DNA of 62,388 nucleotides. Source: Vallitalea sp. Lineage in GTDB: Bacteria > Bacillota > Clostridia > Lachnospirales > Vallitaleaceae. The stretch covers positions 127,922 to 190,309 of the forward strand of contig JAOASG010000034.1 in the NCBI GenBank assembly GCA_025210235.1, in the 5' to 3' direction. The notes beneath the pieces are model-generated. The model saw only the letters and a list, made by a program, of their open reading frames with translations. It was not told where the DNA came from and did not search any database. The translations under genes and the position numbers were made by a program. This document shows, one piece after another, positions 32,845 through 41,517 of the stretch; positions within the stretch are counted from its first letter, which is position 1; each line of letters starts with the position of its first letter.

Positions 32845-33603
32845 ATGGATAACAATGTTTTAGCAAGAGTAGAAAATATCGAAATAACTAAACAACATTT
32901 AATGAATATTATACGTTCTTTACCTCAACAACAAATGATGGAAGTAAGTACAGTAGAAGGAAGAAAAAGATTACTAGATGAATTAGTTGCGGGTGAACTA
33001 TTTTATTTAGAAGCAATGAGTAATAATATTAATGAAGAAGAAGAATTTAAAAAAATATTAGAAGAAGCAAATCATAATTTATTACAAAGATATGCAGTTC
33101 AAAAGCTTTTAGAAAAAGTAACAGTTAACGAAGAAGATATGAAAAAATATTATGAAGAAAATAAAGAATCTTTTGTTTCTGCAGAAGAAGTAAGAGCAAA
33201 ACATATCCTTGTAAAGGAAGAAGAAGAAGCGAAAAAAGTAAAAGAAGAAATAGAAGCAGGAAAATCTTTTGAAGAAGCTGCAAAAGAATATTCTACTTGT
33301 CCATCAAAAGACAAAGGTGGAGATTTAGGATTTTTCAGTAAAGGAAGAATGGTTCCAGAATTCGAAAAAGCAGCATTTGAATTAGAAATTGGAGAGTTAA
33401 GTGATTTAGTAAAGACTCAATTTGGATACCATTTAATTGTTGTTGAAGAGAAAAAAGAATCTTCAATCAAAACATTTGATCAAGTAAAAGAACAAATTAA
33501 GCAGAATTTATTAAGAGGAGAACAAACAAAAGTTTATACTAATAAATTTAATGAATTAAAATCAAAATACTCTGTTGAAATGAATGAAGATGAATTAAAA
33601 TAA
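32845..33603 (+). CDS. Parvulin-type peptidyl-prolyl isomerase (PpiC/SurA/PrsA family), cytoplasmic
   Basis: The 252-residue protein has an N-terminal SurA-like helical chaperone region (about 1-110) and a parvulin domain (about 115-215: VRAKHILVKEEEEA, STCPSKDKGGDLGFFSKGRMVPEFEKAAFEL, FGYHLIVV). Unlike PrsA it has no signal peptide or lipobox, beginning directly MDNNVLARVENIEIT, so it should act in the cytosol. Such forms are common in Clostridia. It is very rich in Glu and Lys. AAGGAGATT precedes the ATG. Confidence 0.94.
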   Translation: MDNNVLARVENIEITKQHLMNIIRSLPQQQMMEVSTVEGRKRLLDELVAGELFYLEAMSNNINEEEEFKKILEEANHNLLQRYAVQKLLEKVTVNEEDMKKYYEENKESFVSAEEVRAKHILVKEEEEAKKVKEEIEAGKSFEEAAKEYSTCPSKDKGGDLGFFSKGRMVPEFEKAAFELEIGELSDLVKTQFGYHLIVVEEKKESSIKTFDQVKEQIKQNLLRGEQTKVYTNKFNELKSKYSVEMNEDELK

Positions 33604-33609
33604 TAATGA

Positions 33610-33648
33610 AGGCCACTGAAAGACTTTATAAACTAATTTTGGTGGCCT
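33610..33648 (+). terminator. Weak stem-loop after the PpiC gene
   Basis: AGGCCAC pairs with GTGGCCT across a 25-base loop, without a T-run. The ROK gene starts 40 bases later. It may be a partial terminator. Confidence 0.4.
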
Positions 33649-33688
33649 CATAATATAGTGGGTTTCTGTACTTTAAGGAAGTGAATAT

Positions 33689-34879
33689 ATGGAATTTTAT
33701 AAGAATGTAGAAAATTTATCAGAAGATAATAAAAAGGTTTTTAGAATTATTATGCGTTTTGGTCCTATTACGAAAAAAAAGATTATAAAATACACCAATA
33801 TGAAACTAACTACCCTTAATCGCTCAATGGCTGTTTTAATAAAATACAAATTGATTATAGAAATTGGGGAACAAGAATCTACAGGCGGAAGAAAACCTGC
33901 ATTATTTGATGTGAATCAGGTAGAATATTATTTTGTAGGTATTGATATATCAAGAACTTATTCAAAAGTAATTCTTAGTAATCTTAAACGTGAAATATTA
34001 TATGAAGAAGAGTTTAAAATGGAACAAGATATGACACCTAATAAAACGGTAGCAAATATTAAAGAGATATTTTATAAAGGATTAAATACTTTAAAAATTT
34101 CTAAAGATAAAATTGCAGGTGGAGGACTTGGAACTATTGGACCTTTAGATTCAAATAAGGGTATTATATTTAAACCTAATAATTTTTATGCAAAAGGGTG
34201 GAATAACGTTCCTATAAAGGAAATGTTAGAAAATGCACTAGAGATGGAAATAATCATTGATAATGGTGCTAATACAGCCGTATACGCTGAGTATTTATCG
34301 GATTCTTTAGTCGAATATACTAATATAGTATATGTTAATTGTGGTATAGGTATTAGAATGGGTGTCATAGCTAATGGGAAAATAATACCTACTATTAATA
34401 ATGCAAATGACGCTTTTGGGCATATGGTTGTAAATTATGATGGTGAGCCATGTTATTGTGGTAAATTTGGATGTGTTGAGTGTTATGCATCAATTCTTTC
34501 TATAGTTAAAAAATATATTAGTTATATTAAATTAGGGAAAGTAACAACTATTGAAAAACATATAGATGATATTACATTTAATGATATTATTAGAGCTTCT
34601 GAAAAGGGTGAAATTCTTGCTAATGAAGTTTTAGAATTTTCAGCAAAAATTCTTGGGATAGGATTAGTGAATTATGTTAGTCTTGTTAATCCTCAAAAAG
34701 TTATATTAAGTGGTCCTATAATTAACTCTTCAAAGATTTTTTATAATTATTTACTTAATTCGATTAGAAAATATATAGTGAGAGATGAAAATAATATAAG
34801 GTTTGTAAAAGGTGGCGATTATAAAGATAACGCAATAGCACTTGGTGCAGCGCAATTGTTTATAAAAGAAAAACTATAG
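33689..34879 (+). CDS. ROK-family transcriptional regulator (NagC/XylR type)
   Basis: The 396-residue protein has an N-terminal winged helix (about 12-70: VFRIIMRFGPITKKKIIKYTNM) and a ROK sugar-kinase-like domain. Signatures are TGGRKPALFDVN at the junction, DNGANTAVYAEYL, and the zinc motif CYCGKFGCVECYAS. Such proteins are usually repressors that bind a sugar or sugar phosphate. A clear kinase-type catalytic Asp context (GADIGGTN) is replaced by VGIDISRTYSKV, so it is likely regulatory only. Its target is unknown; galM and the glycan locus are nearby. Confidence 0.92.
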   Translation: MEFYKNVENLSEDNKKVFRIIMRFGPITKKKIIKYTNMKLTTLNRSMAVLIKYKLIIEIGEQESTGGRKPALFDVNQVEYYFVGIDISRTYSKVILSNLKREILYEEEFKMEQDMTPNKTVANIKEIFYKGLNTLKISKDKIAGGGLGTIGPLDSNKGIIFKPNNFYAKGWNNVPIKEMLENALEMEIIIDNGANTAVYAEYLSDSLVEYTNIVYVNCGIGIRMGVIANGKIIPTINNANDAFGHMVVNYDGEPCYCGKFGCVECYASILSIVKKYISYIKLGKVTTIEKHIDDITFNDIIRASEKGEILANEVLEFSAKILGIGLVNYVSLVNPQKVILSGPIINSSKIFYNYLLNSIRKYIVRDENNIRFVKGGDYKDNAIALGAAQLFIKEKL

Positions 34880-34919
34880 TTAATATTATATTGCCATTTC
34901 CCACCATATAATTATATCT

Positions 34920-35237
34920 TTAGTCTATATCATAGTTAGCGATTTGCTTGATTTTCTTAAGATCTTTTTTTGTTTTCAAATATTTAATAAAACCAACTAC
35001 TCCAATTGCTATTCCAAATGGAATTAGTATCATACCTATTATTTTAATAATTTGTTCGTCTACGAATTTAACAAATGATGATCCAGTTACAATTAGACTT
35101 AAAGCAGTTCTAATATATGCTAGAAAAGTTCTTTCGTTAGCTAAAAAAGTTCTATCTGTAGCTAATAAATCTCTTAGAATTAAGGAGTCCTTCTTAAAGG
35201 AGTAAATTTCATTTTGTTGTTTTTTTGCTTGAATCAT
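34920..35237 (-). CDS. DUF202-family small membrane protein (YidH-like)
   Basis: The protein of about 105 residues shows the DUF202 signature LATDRTFLANERTFLAYIRTALSLIVTGSSFVKF, followed by a second hydrophobic segment (IIGMILIPFGIAIGVVGFIKYL). Function of the family is unknown. ATG 35237 has GAGGTG six bases upstream; a GTG at 35246 is in frame but overlaps that site. A promoter candidate on this strand (TTGCTA at 35419-35414, TATAAT at 35397-35392) implies a leader of about 150 bases. Confidence 0.88.
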   Translation of the reverse strand: MIQAKKQQNEIYSFKKDSLILRDLLATDRTFLANERTFLAYIRTALSLIVTGSSFVKFVDEQIIKIIGMILIPFGIAIGVVGFIKYLKTKKDLKKIKQIANYDID

Positions 35238-35391
35238 AAAAAGCACCTCACATTTTTTTTTATTAATAATTAAACTTTAATACTTTATACCAAAATGGTT
35301 AAATGTGGTCAAAAACATATGCTTGATAAATTAATTTATCACTGTAATTTTGGAAAAGCAAACAAAAAGTTTAAGAATTGTCTTTAATATT

Positions 35392-35419
35392 ATTATAACA
35401 CTTTTAACCAAAATAGCAA
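35392..35419 (-). promoter_or_regulatory. Putative promoter of the DUF202 gene
   Basis: On the minus strand: TTGCTA, 16-base spacer, TATAAT preceded by TGT. The leader contains an 18-bp perfect palindrome (TGATAAATTAATTTATCA, 35324-35341). Confidence 0.5.
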
Positions 35420-35556
35420 TAAGTTTTAGGCGTTTTCTTTAATTTGTAAATAAAGTATATTTATGGAGAAAAAAATTGAAAATCGTAAAAAAAGACACAA
35501 AAAAGACAAATGAAATACAAAGTAATTACACTTATATTATATATACTTATCTCAAC

Positions 35557-35659
35557 GACATAATATTAGACATAAATGAATACGACATCTTAGCTGACAT
35601 AATATAGACATAATTAAGACTGTTTAACAGACATTATATCTACATATTATATGACATAA
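35557..35659 (+). repeat. Cluster of seven GACAT repeats
   Basis: GACAT (mostly GACATAA) begins at 35557, 35569, 35584, 35596, 35607, 35630 and 35653. The spacings are 12, 15, 12, 11, 23 and 23, mostly one or two helical turns. The cluster is bracketed by GTAATTACACTTAT (35522) and its near-complement ATAAGTGTAAACAATTAC (to 35673). No gene lies here; the 35238-35834 gap holds this, the DUF202 promoter, a terminator, and the phosphodiesterase promoter. Confidence 0.65.
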
Positions 35660-35713
35660 GTGTAAACAATTACACAAAATAGTATAAGAGAATCCCCTCT
35701 CATTATAACCTGG

Positions 35714-35746
35714 AAAAAAGAATCAATTAATTTTGATTCTTTTTTT
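35714..35746 (+). terminator. Orphan rho-independent terminator
   Basis: AAAAAAGAATCAA / TTGATTCTTTTTT with a 6-base loop and T7. No gene reads into it from the left on the plus strand, so it may end a small RNA starting within the repeat cluster, or block antisense transcription. Confidence 0.8.
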
Positions 35747-35749
35747 CGT

Positions 35750-35779
35750 TGACTATTAAAAATATAAATGTATATAGTT
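35750..35779 (+). promoter_or_regulatory. Putative promoter of the phosphodiesterase gene
   Basis: TTGACT, 18-base spacer, TATAGT, followed at once by a second TTGACG. It lies 55 bases before the start codon. Confidence 0.4.
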
Positions 35780-35834
35780 GACGGTATTATACAAATATGA
35801 AATAATTAAATTAATTTAAAGGATGGTGATACTA

Positions 35835-36380
35835 ATGAAATTAATGGTTATATCTGATATTCATGGTTCTTATTATTATATAAATAAGGCACTAGAAAAA
35901 TTTAGAGAAGAAGAAGCAGATTATATAATACTTCTTGGAGATATATTATATCATGGACCTAGAAATCCTTTACCTAAAGAGTATAATCCAAGTAAAGTAT
36001 CAACAGTGCTTAATGAATTAAAAGAAAAGATAATTTCTGTAAGAGGCAATTGTGATAGTGAAGTTGACCAGCTCGTATTAGAGTTCCCTATGATGAGTGA
36101 TTATAACGTTTTATTTTATAATAATAAGAGAATATTTGTTACACATGGGCATTTATTCAACGAAAATAACATGCCGCCTCTTGAAGATGAAGATGTTTTA
36201 ATTCATGGTCATACTCATTTACCAGTTGCTAAGAAAACAAACAATAAATATATACTAAATCCAGGGTCGATATCGTTACCAAAAGAAAATAATCCTAATA
36301 GTTATGGAATAATTGAAGATGATACCTTTATCATAAAAGATTTTGAGGAAAATATTATTAAGACAATAAATTTGGTGTAG
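35835..36380 (+). CDS. yfcE: YfcE-type metallophosphodiesterase
   Basis: The protein of about 181 residues has the full calcineurin-like metal-site series: SDIHGS, LGDILYHGPR, GNCDSEVD, THGH, HGHTHLP, and the family end NPGSISLPK. E. coli YfcE hydrolyses artificial phosphodiesters and the biological substrate is unknown. A second, shorter member lies at 61583 in this window. I chose ATG 35835, since AAAGGATGGTG precedes it; ATG 35823 is in frame within that site. Confidence 0.92.
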   Translation: MKLMVISDIHGSYYYINKALEKFREEEADYIILLGDILYHGPRNPLPKEYNPSKVSTVLNELKEKIISVRGNCDSEVDQLVLEFPMMSDYNVLFYNNKRIFVTHGHLFNENNMPPLEDEDVLIHGHTHLPVAKKTNNKYILNPGSISLPKENNPNSYGIIEDDTFIIKDFEENIIKTINLV

Positions 36381-36403
36381 TATGTAATACATTATATATT
36401 TCA

Positions 36404-36452
36404 GTACAAGAATAAAAAGCATTCTATTATAGAATGCTTTTTATTCTTGTAC
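36404..36452. terminator. Very strong bidirectional terminator
   Basis: A perfect 23-bp stem starting GTACAAGAATAAAAAGCATT, loop TTA, with A5 and T5 placed symmetrically. It serves the convergent yfcE and DUF1189 genes. Confidence 0.92.
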
Positions 36453-36498
36453 GCTTATTATGGACACAATTATATGTTTTTTCATTATATAAAAGTTC

Positions 36499-37308
36499 TT
36501 AGAAATTATTATCTATAGAGTTATTTGTATTTTGACTAATATTTTTTAATGCTAGTATAATAATATATGTTGAGATACCATAGTATAAAAGTAACATAAT
36601 AATAAATGGCATACCAATTCCAATTAAAATAAATACAAATGAAATGATGGATGGTAATGTTAGAGCATATATACTAATTTTATATAATTCAGTATAGGTT
36701 AGGTTAGTATTTGATGTAGAATTAATAATTAGTGCTATAATACTTACAAGTAAACTTTCTAAGAGTTTAAATAAAATTACTACAATAAGTATTACTATAA
36801 AAATAATTATTATTAATATATTTCTTATGCCGTTTAGGTATTTAATTATTGTATCTTTATCTAAATCAATATTTCTAATATTTTTAAATTCTATTGGCAT
36901 TGAAGGTGTTCCAGCTTGATTAATAATAATTCTCTCAGGAGTTACTAAGTAGCCAAGAGTATATCCTATTAAATCATTAAGATTGTGTTCCCCAGACATA
37001 TCTAGAATAAAAATAAAGTCATTCTGGTTTGTTAATATTAAAGGTTCGTCAATATCAACATTTAAAAGACCATTTTTTATAGTGATATTTGGAATATTAT
37101 CTTCTTCTAAAAATGCAATGGTTTTGTTAATAGAATCATTGGTTTTAATTGAAATATATGAAGCAAAAATAATTCCTAAAATTAATGAGAAAATTATTAG
37201 GTACCCAAATGATTTACTTAATTTTTCATATCTAATTTTTGAATATATGTTAAAATCAGTAAAACTTTTGATAAATTTCATAAAGATATTTGGATTTTCA
37301 TTTTCCAT
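36499..37308 (-). CDS. DUF1189-family membrane protein
   Basis: The 269-residue protein has about five hydrophobic segments: one near 33-54, then an extracytoplasmic region (60-155), and a C-terminal cluster from about 163 with IIIIIFIVILIVVILF. The start NIFMKFIKSFTDFNIYSKI matches the DUF1189 family (YvdJ of Bacillus, in a maltodextrin locus). Function is unknown. It lies next to, but is divided by a terminator from, the sulfatase gene. AAAGGGGAC precedes the ATG. Confidence 0.82.
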   Translation of the reverse strand: MENENPNIFMKFIKSFTDFNIYSKIRYEKLSKSFGYLIIFSLILGIIFASYISIKTNDSINKTIAFLEEDNIPNITIKNGLLNVDIDEPLILTNQNDFIFILDMSGEHNLNDLIGYTLGYLVTPERIIINQAGTPSMPIEFKNIRNIDLDKDTIIKYLNGIRNILIIIIFIVILIVVILFKLLESLLVSIIALIINSTSNTNLTYTELYKISIYALTLPSIISFVFILIGIGMPFIIMLLLYYGISTYIIILALKNISQNTNNSIDNNF

Positions 37309-37417
37309 ATTCTAGTCCCCTTTATTATAATATTTACATTAAAATCATAGTTTTTTCTATTAAATGGTAACATAGATTAGTAATCAGTTCAAGGTAGATT
37401 AATTTATTGAAATAATA

Positions 37418-37455
37418 AAACCTTGTACCCTCTAAAACAAAGGAGTACAAGGTTT
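37418..37455 (-). terminator. Terminator of the first sulfatase gene
   Basis: On the minus strand AAACCTTGTAC pairs with GTACAAGGTTT and runs into TTATTATTT. It starts 10 bases after the sulfatase stop codon. Confidence 0.75.
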
Positions 37456-37464
37456 CTGTTATAA

Positions 37465-38988
37465 CTATAAAAATTCATCAATCCATTCAATCTGTTTCCA
37501 TCTATCATCACCAGTATTAAACTGCTGACTACCATTTGTACTACGCCCTTCAATAATATACTTGATTAGTAAATTACGAAGTTTATTAACTACTTCGGGA
37601 TGTAGATGGCTTACATTAAATCGTTCTCGCACATCTTCATCAAGATCATAAAGTTGAATTGAATTTTCATCATTTTGCCTATTATTTGAGGAATCTCCAT
37701 TAGGATTATCAACAGGTGTTGATTGAGGTCTAGGAGAGCTCCAGCCTCCCGAATCAGGACACATTTCTAATTTCCATTTACCTTTTCTAATTGAAAATGA
37801 ACCATTTATAGAATGATGGATTAAAGCTTCTCGAACAGGCTTATTACCATTTTTTTCTAACCATATAGGTAGGTTACTTACACTATCTTCTGCAATATTA
37901 TCTTCTAGTGTATCGCCCATAAGCTCAGCTACTGTAGCAAATAAATCACTTAGACACACAGGTTCATGAGATTGAATACCTGGACGAATACCCTTTGGCC
38001 AAGTTACAAGAAGAGGAACTCGGTGACCACCTTCATATATATCTGCTTTGTGACCACGATAAATATAGCTTGGATTATGACCATATTGTGCAAGTTCTGG
38101 GAAATTAGCCATTGGTGAACATCCATTATCACTTGTATAGATTACTATAGTGTTATTAGTTATTCCTAGTTCATCTAACTTATTGTGTATTTTTCCAACA
38201 ATATCATCACACATTAGAACGAAATCACCATATTCATTAGTTCCAGACTTTCCTTGAAACTCTTTAGTAGGAAGAATTGGAGTATGTGGTGCAGTTAGTG
38301 GAAAATAAATAAAAAATGGGTCATCTTGATACTTTTCTATTTGCTTTAGAACTCTATCCGTAAAGTTAGGAAGGGTTTGTTCATGGAAAAAATCAGCTCC
38401 AGTAGGTCCTTTACGGAAAAAAGCTTTATTATAAGCTTGATAAGATAGTTCATTAGATGTAATAGTTTCGCAACCTTCTTGACGATTAGGAAGAGCTGTG
38501 ACAGAACGATTTTCTATATAAACGTAAGGTGGCATATCTAATGAACCAGCAATACCATAGAAATAATCAAAACCATGATCTATAGGAGTGTTAATAAGTT
38601 CCTGAGTAAAATCAATAGACTCTTTATCAGAAGGATTTTTAAGCATCCATTCAAAACCAAGATGCCATTTTCCTACACAAGCTGTTTTATAGCCTTTATC
38701 TCTAAGATAGGATGCTACAGTAGTACGCGAATTCTCAATAAGTGGAGTATCGTATCCAAATAAAACTCCCTCTTTTAAAGCGCTTCTCCAATTATAACGA
38801 CCTGTTAAAATGCTATAACGAGATGGTGTACATACTGAGGAAGATGAATGAGCGTCTGTAAAAGAAATTCCATTCTTACACATTTTATCAAAATTAGGTG
38901 TTTTAAAAGCAGCTTTTTCATTGAGGTAGGAAACATCTCCATAACCCATATCATCTGCTAATATATAAATAATATTTGGTCTATCCAT
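37465..38988 (-). CDS. Type I (Cys) sulfatase, cytoplasmic
   Basis: The 507-residue protein is a formylglycine-dependent sulfatase: metal ligands in ADDMGYGD (11-18), the activation motif CTPSR with Cys53, VGKWHLGF, AALTAPHTPIL-like HTPIL, and YTSDNGC. Full activity needs conversion of Cys53 to formylglycine; as an anaerobe the cell would use an anSME radical enzyme, not encoded here. It resembles arylsulfatase A/GalNAc-6-sulfatase-like enzymes. There is no signal peptide. It is divergent from the AraC gene at 39149 and near the glycan transport operon. GGAGG precedes the ATG. Confidence 0.94.
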   Translation of the reverse strand: MDRPNIIYILADDMGYGDVSYLNEKAAFKTPNFDKMCKNGISFTDAHSSSSVCTPSRYSILTGRYNWRSALKEGVLFGYDTPLIENSRTTVASYLRDKGYKTACVGKWHLGFEWMLKNPSDKESIDFTQELINTPIDHGFDYFYGIAGSLDMPPYVYIENRSVTALPNRQEGCETITSNELSYQAYNKAFFRKGPTGADFFHEQTLPNFTDRVLKQIEKYQDDPFFIYFPLTAPHTPILPTKEFQGKSGTNEYGDFVLMCDDIVGKIHNKLDELGITNNTIVIYTSDNGCSPMANFPELAQYGHNPSYIYRGHKADIYEGGHRVPLLVTWPKGIRPGIQSHEPVCLSDLFATVAELMGDTLEDNIAEDSVSNLPIWLEKNGNKPVREALIHHSINGSFSIRKGKWKLEMCPDSGGWSSPRPQSTPVDNPNGDSSNNRQNDENSIQLYDLDEDVRERFNVSHLHPEVVNKLRNLLIKYIIEGRSTNGSQQFNTGDDRWKQIEWIDEFL

Positions 38989-39148
38989 ACAAAAACCTCC
39001 TTATAAAATTAATTATTATGCATTGTTATATATATTGCTGTATTTACAATATTAAATGATAACTATATAATACAAGTATACATAAGTTTATTCAATAAAG
39101 AGGAGTGCAAGATAATTTAATTATTATGCAGAAAAGGAAGTTGATATA

Positions 39149-39955
39149 ATGAATACCTTTATGCCAGAGGTAGTAAGTGCGTTTTATACACAGCATCAAA
39201 AACATTATAGTCAAAATCATGTTTTTGATGAAAGACGTACCAATACCTACGAATTAGTTTGTTTTTTAGATGATAGTAATTGTAAAATGCTACTAGATCA
39301 TAAACAGTATAATATTATTGGAAATTCCATAGTATTTCGTAAACCAGGACAGCTTAATCAGTCTTTTATGCCATATGAAAGTATTTTGATATGTTTTAAT
39401 TGGAGCTGGGGAAGAGAAGAGGTCAAGTTTGTAAATTCAATTCCTACAGTTAATAAATCTTTAGTACAAATAAATTATAGGAGTGTATTTGAAGAAATTT
39501 ATCAAGAGTCGTTGCTAAATCGTCCTTATGGACGACACTATATGAGTGCAAAAGTGATGGAGATTCTTCATGGACTTTATTATGAAAGGAATAATTATAT
39601 TTATCATAGACAAAAGATGATTTCTCATTCGGGACTTATTGATATGTTACATTATATAGATGATAATTTAAGTCATAACTTTACGATTCAAACTATGAGT
39701 AAAGCAATAGGTATTAGTCAAAGATCTATTTATCAATTGTTTCAAGAACATATTAAAATGACACCTATCCAGTATATTAATGAATGCAGACTTAATTATG
39801 CAAAGAAATTATTAAAGCATTCAAATATTTCTATAGAACAGGTGTCAAATATGAGCGGGTATATGAATGTAACTTACTTTATAACTTTATTTAGAAAGAA
39901 AGAAGGCATGACACCTCTTAAATATAGACATCAGAACATAGGAATTATTTCTTAA
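39149..39955 (+). CDS. AraC-family transcriptional regulator
   Basis: The 268-residue protein has an N-terminal cupin-like sensor part (about 1-150) and a C-terminal double helix-turn-helix (about 165-262: MSKAIGISQRSIYQLFQEH, IEQVSNMSGYMNVTYFITLFRKKEGMTP). It is divergent from the first sulfatase, with a 160-base shared region, and convergent with the YesN-type gene. It most likely activates the sulfatase genes in response to a sugar. AAAGGAAG precedes the ATG. Confidence 0.93.
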   Translation: MNTFMPEVVSAFYTQHQKHYSQNHVFDERRTNTYELVCFLDDSNCKMLLDHKQYNIIGNSIVFRKPGQLNQSFMPYESILICFNWSWGREEVKFVNSIPTVNKSLVQINYRSVFEEIYQESLLNRPYGRHYMSAKVMEILHGLYYERNNYIYHRQKMISHSGLIDMLHYIDDNLSHNFTIQTMSKAIGISQRSIYQLFQEHIKMTPIQYINECRLNYAKKLLKHSNISIEQVSNMSGYMNVTYFITLFRKKEGMTPLKYRHQNIGIIS

Positions 39956-39963
39956 TGATATGT

Positions 39964-41517
39964 TTAACGCTGATTACGATATTCGGTTGGTGTAATATTA
40001 TAATATTTCTTGAATAAAGCGTAAAAGTAGTTAGTGTTACGAATCCCTAACATTTCACTTATTTTTGATACTTTTAGATTGGTTTCAAAAAGGAGTTGTT
40101 TAGCTTTTTTCATTTTTATTGAATTCACATATTCTCCAAATAGACAACCTACTTCCTTGCGAAACTTTTTTCCAAGATAACTTGGACTAAATGACATTTT
40201 AGCAGATAAAGTTTTTAAAGATATTTCCTCATAATAGTGACTATTAATATAATTGATTACAGATTGTATGGTTTTGGAGTATTGCTTATTCGTTAAATTC
40301 TCAATATAGCTATTACCATAATTAATTAAGTCAAAAGTCCATTTTTTTAAATCATCAATAGATTTAGTCTGATGGATATAATCTATAATAGAATTAGAAA
40401 AAGAGTCTATATTGTATATAGAACCATTAAGGCTGTTGATTATACGGTGGTAAATAAGAAATAGTTCTATAGCAAGCATCCTGATTTGATCAGGGGATAA
40501 TTTTTTTAGTTCTTGATCGTTATAGATATCTTGAATATATTTAATTAAATCTTCTTTGTTACCTGATTGTATTTTATCCTCAATTATTCTATGGTTTAGC
40601 TTTATGAGGTTGCTTTTATTTACATGTTGCATTTTTTTAATATCATTATAATGTATGACTTTAACATTCTTGTTAATCATAAAGTAATCAGCGGCTTTTT
40701 TTGCATACTTATAAGATTCATGAAGATTTCTATAATGCTCTATGACTGTACCTGTTGCAATATGAATGGCCAAATGAGATTTTTGAGCTGTAGTGTTAAG
40801 TATATCATGAAGATTATCAATAAAATCAACTAAAAATATGACGACTAATTGACCTTCCATATTTGGGAATAAAACATAATGTTCCTGGGGTAGTAACTTA
40901 GATAATAATTGACAAATGACTTTATCAATAATACTTATATTAATTTTGGGATTTGTACTAAGTTCATAATTTGTGTTAATAATAGCGACTTGTAGGGAAC
41001 TATTAATAAGGTCTATATCTAATACTTTTATACGTTCATTGAAAGTACTTATATTAATTTGATTTCTAATCATTCGATTTAGAATATTATTTCTTATTGC
41101 AAGATCCTGTTTTATTGAGATAAGATGAGATTGTTCATCTTCTAACTCTATTTTATGAATAATTTGATTGATGGTTTGTAGAAGTTCTGTTCTATCGACA
41201 GGCTTTAATATGTAGTTTTCTACATCGTATTTAATACCTTTTTTTACGTATTCAAAATCATTATACCCGCTTAAAATTATACATTTTATTGGATATCCTT
41301 TTTGTCGAATCTCATGTAAAAGTTCTATTCCATTCATCTTAGGCATTCGAATATCTGTTATTAGAATATGTGGTATGCTTTCTTTTATTAATTTAAGGGC
41401 TTCTTCACCATTTTTGCAACATCTAATGTTATCAATTCCTAACTCTTCCCATGGGATTAAAAGTTTTAGTCCATCTAAAACAGATTGTTCATCATCTACT
41501 AAAAGTATATCAATCAT
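39964..41517 (-). CDS. Response regulator with AraC DNA-binding domain (YesN-like)
   Basis: The protein of about 517 residues has an N-terminal receiver domain (IDILLVDDEQSVLDGL; phospho-acceptor Asp in ILITDIRMPKMNG; K in YILKPVDRTEL), a middle region of about 250 residues, and a C-terminal AraC-type domain (LSAKMSFSPSYLGKKFRKEVG, ISEMLGIRNTNYFYALFKKYYNITPTE-type end). Its gene overlaps the histidine kinase gene by 8 bases within a GAT/ATG repeat, where GGAG precedes four consecutive in-frame ATG codons; I take the last. With its kinase it should switch on the ABC importer of the divergent operon. Confidence 0.94.
   Translation of the reverse strand: MIDILLVDDEQSVLDGLKLLIPWEELGIDNIRCCKNGEEALKLIKESIPHILITDIRMPKMNGIELLHEIRQKGYPIKCIILSGYNDFEYVKKGIKYDVENYILKPVDRTELLQTINQIIHKIELEDEQSHLISIKQDLAIRNNILNRMIRNQINISTFNERIKVLDIDLINSSLQVAIINTNYELSTNPKINISIIDKVICQLLSKLLPQEHYVLFPNMEGQLVVIFLVDFIDNLHDILNTTAQKSHLAIHIATGTVIEHYRNLHESYKYAKKAADYFMINKNVKVIHYNDIKKMQHVNKSNLIKLNHRIIEDKIQSGNKEDLIKYIQDIYNDQELKKLSPDQIRMLAIELFLIYHRIINSLNGSIYNIDSFSNSIIDYIHQTKSIDDLKKWTFDLINYGNSYIENLTNKQYSKTIQSVINYINSHYYEEISLKTLSAKMSFSPSYLGKKFRKEVGCLFGEYVNSIKMKKAKQLLFETNLKVSKISEMLGIRNTNYFYALFKKYYNITPTEYRNQR

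Noticed and set aside
36404..36452. Perfect 23-bp palindrome as a mobile-element end or regulator site
   Set aside because: It lies between convergent genes with symmetrical A and T runs, the normal form of a bidirectional terminator.
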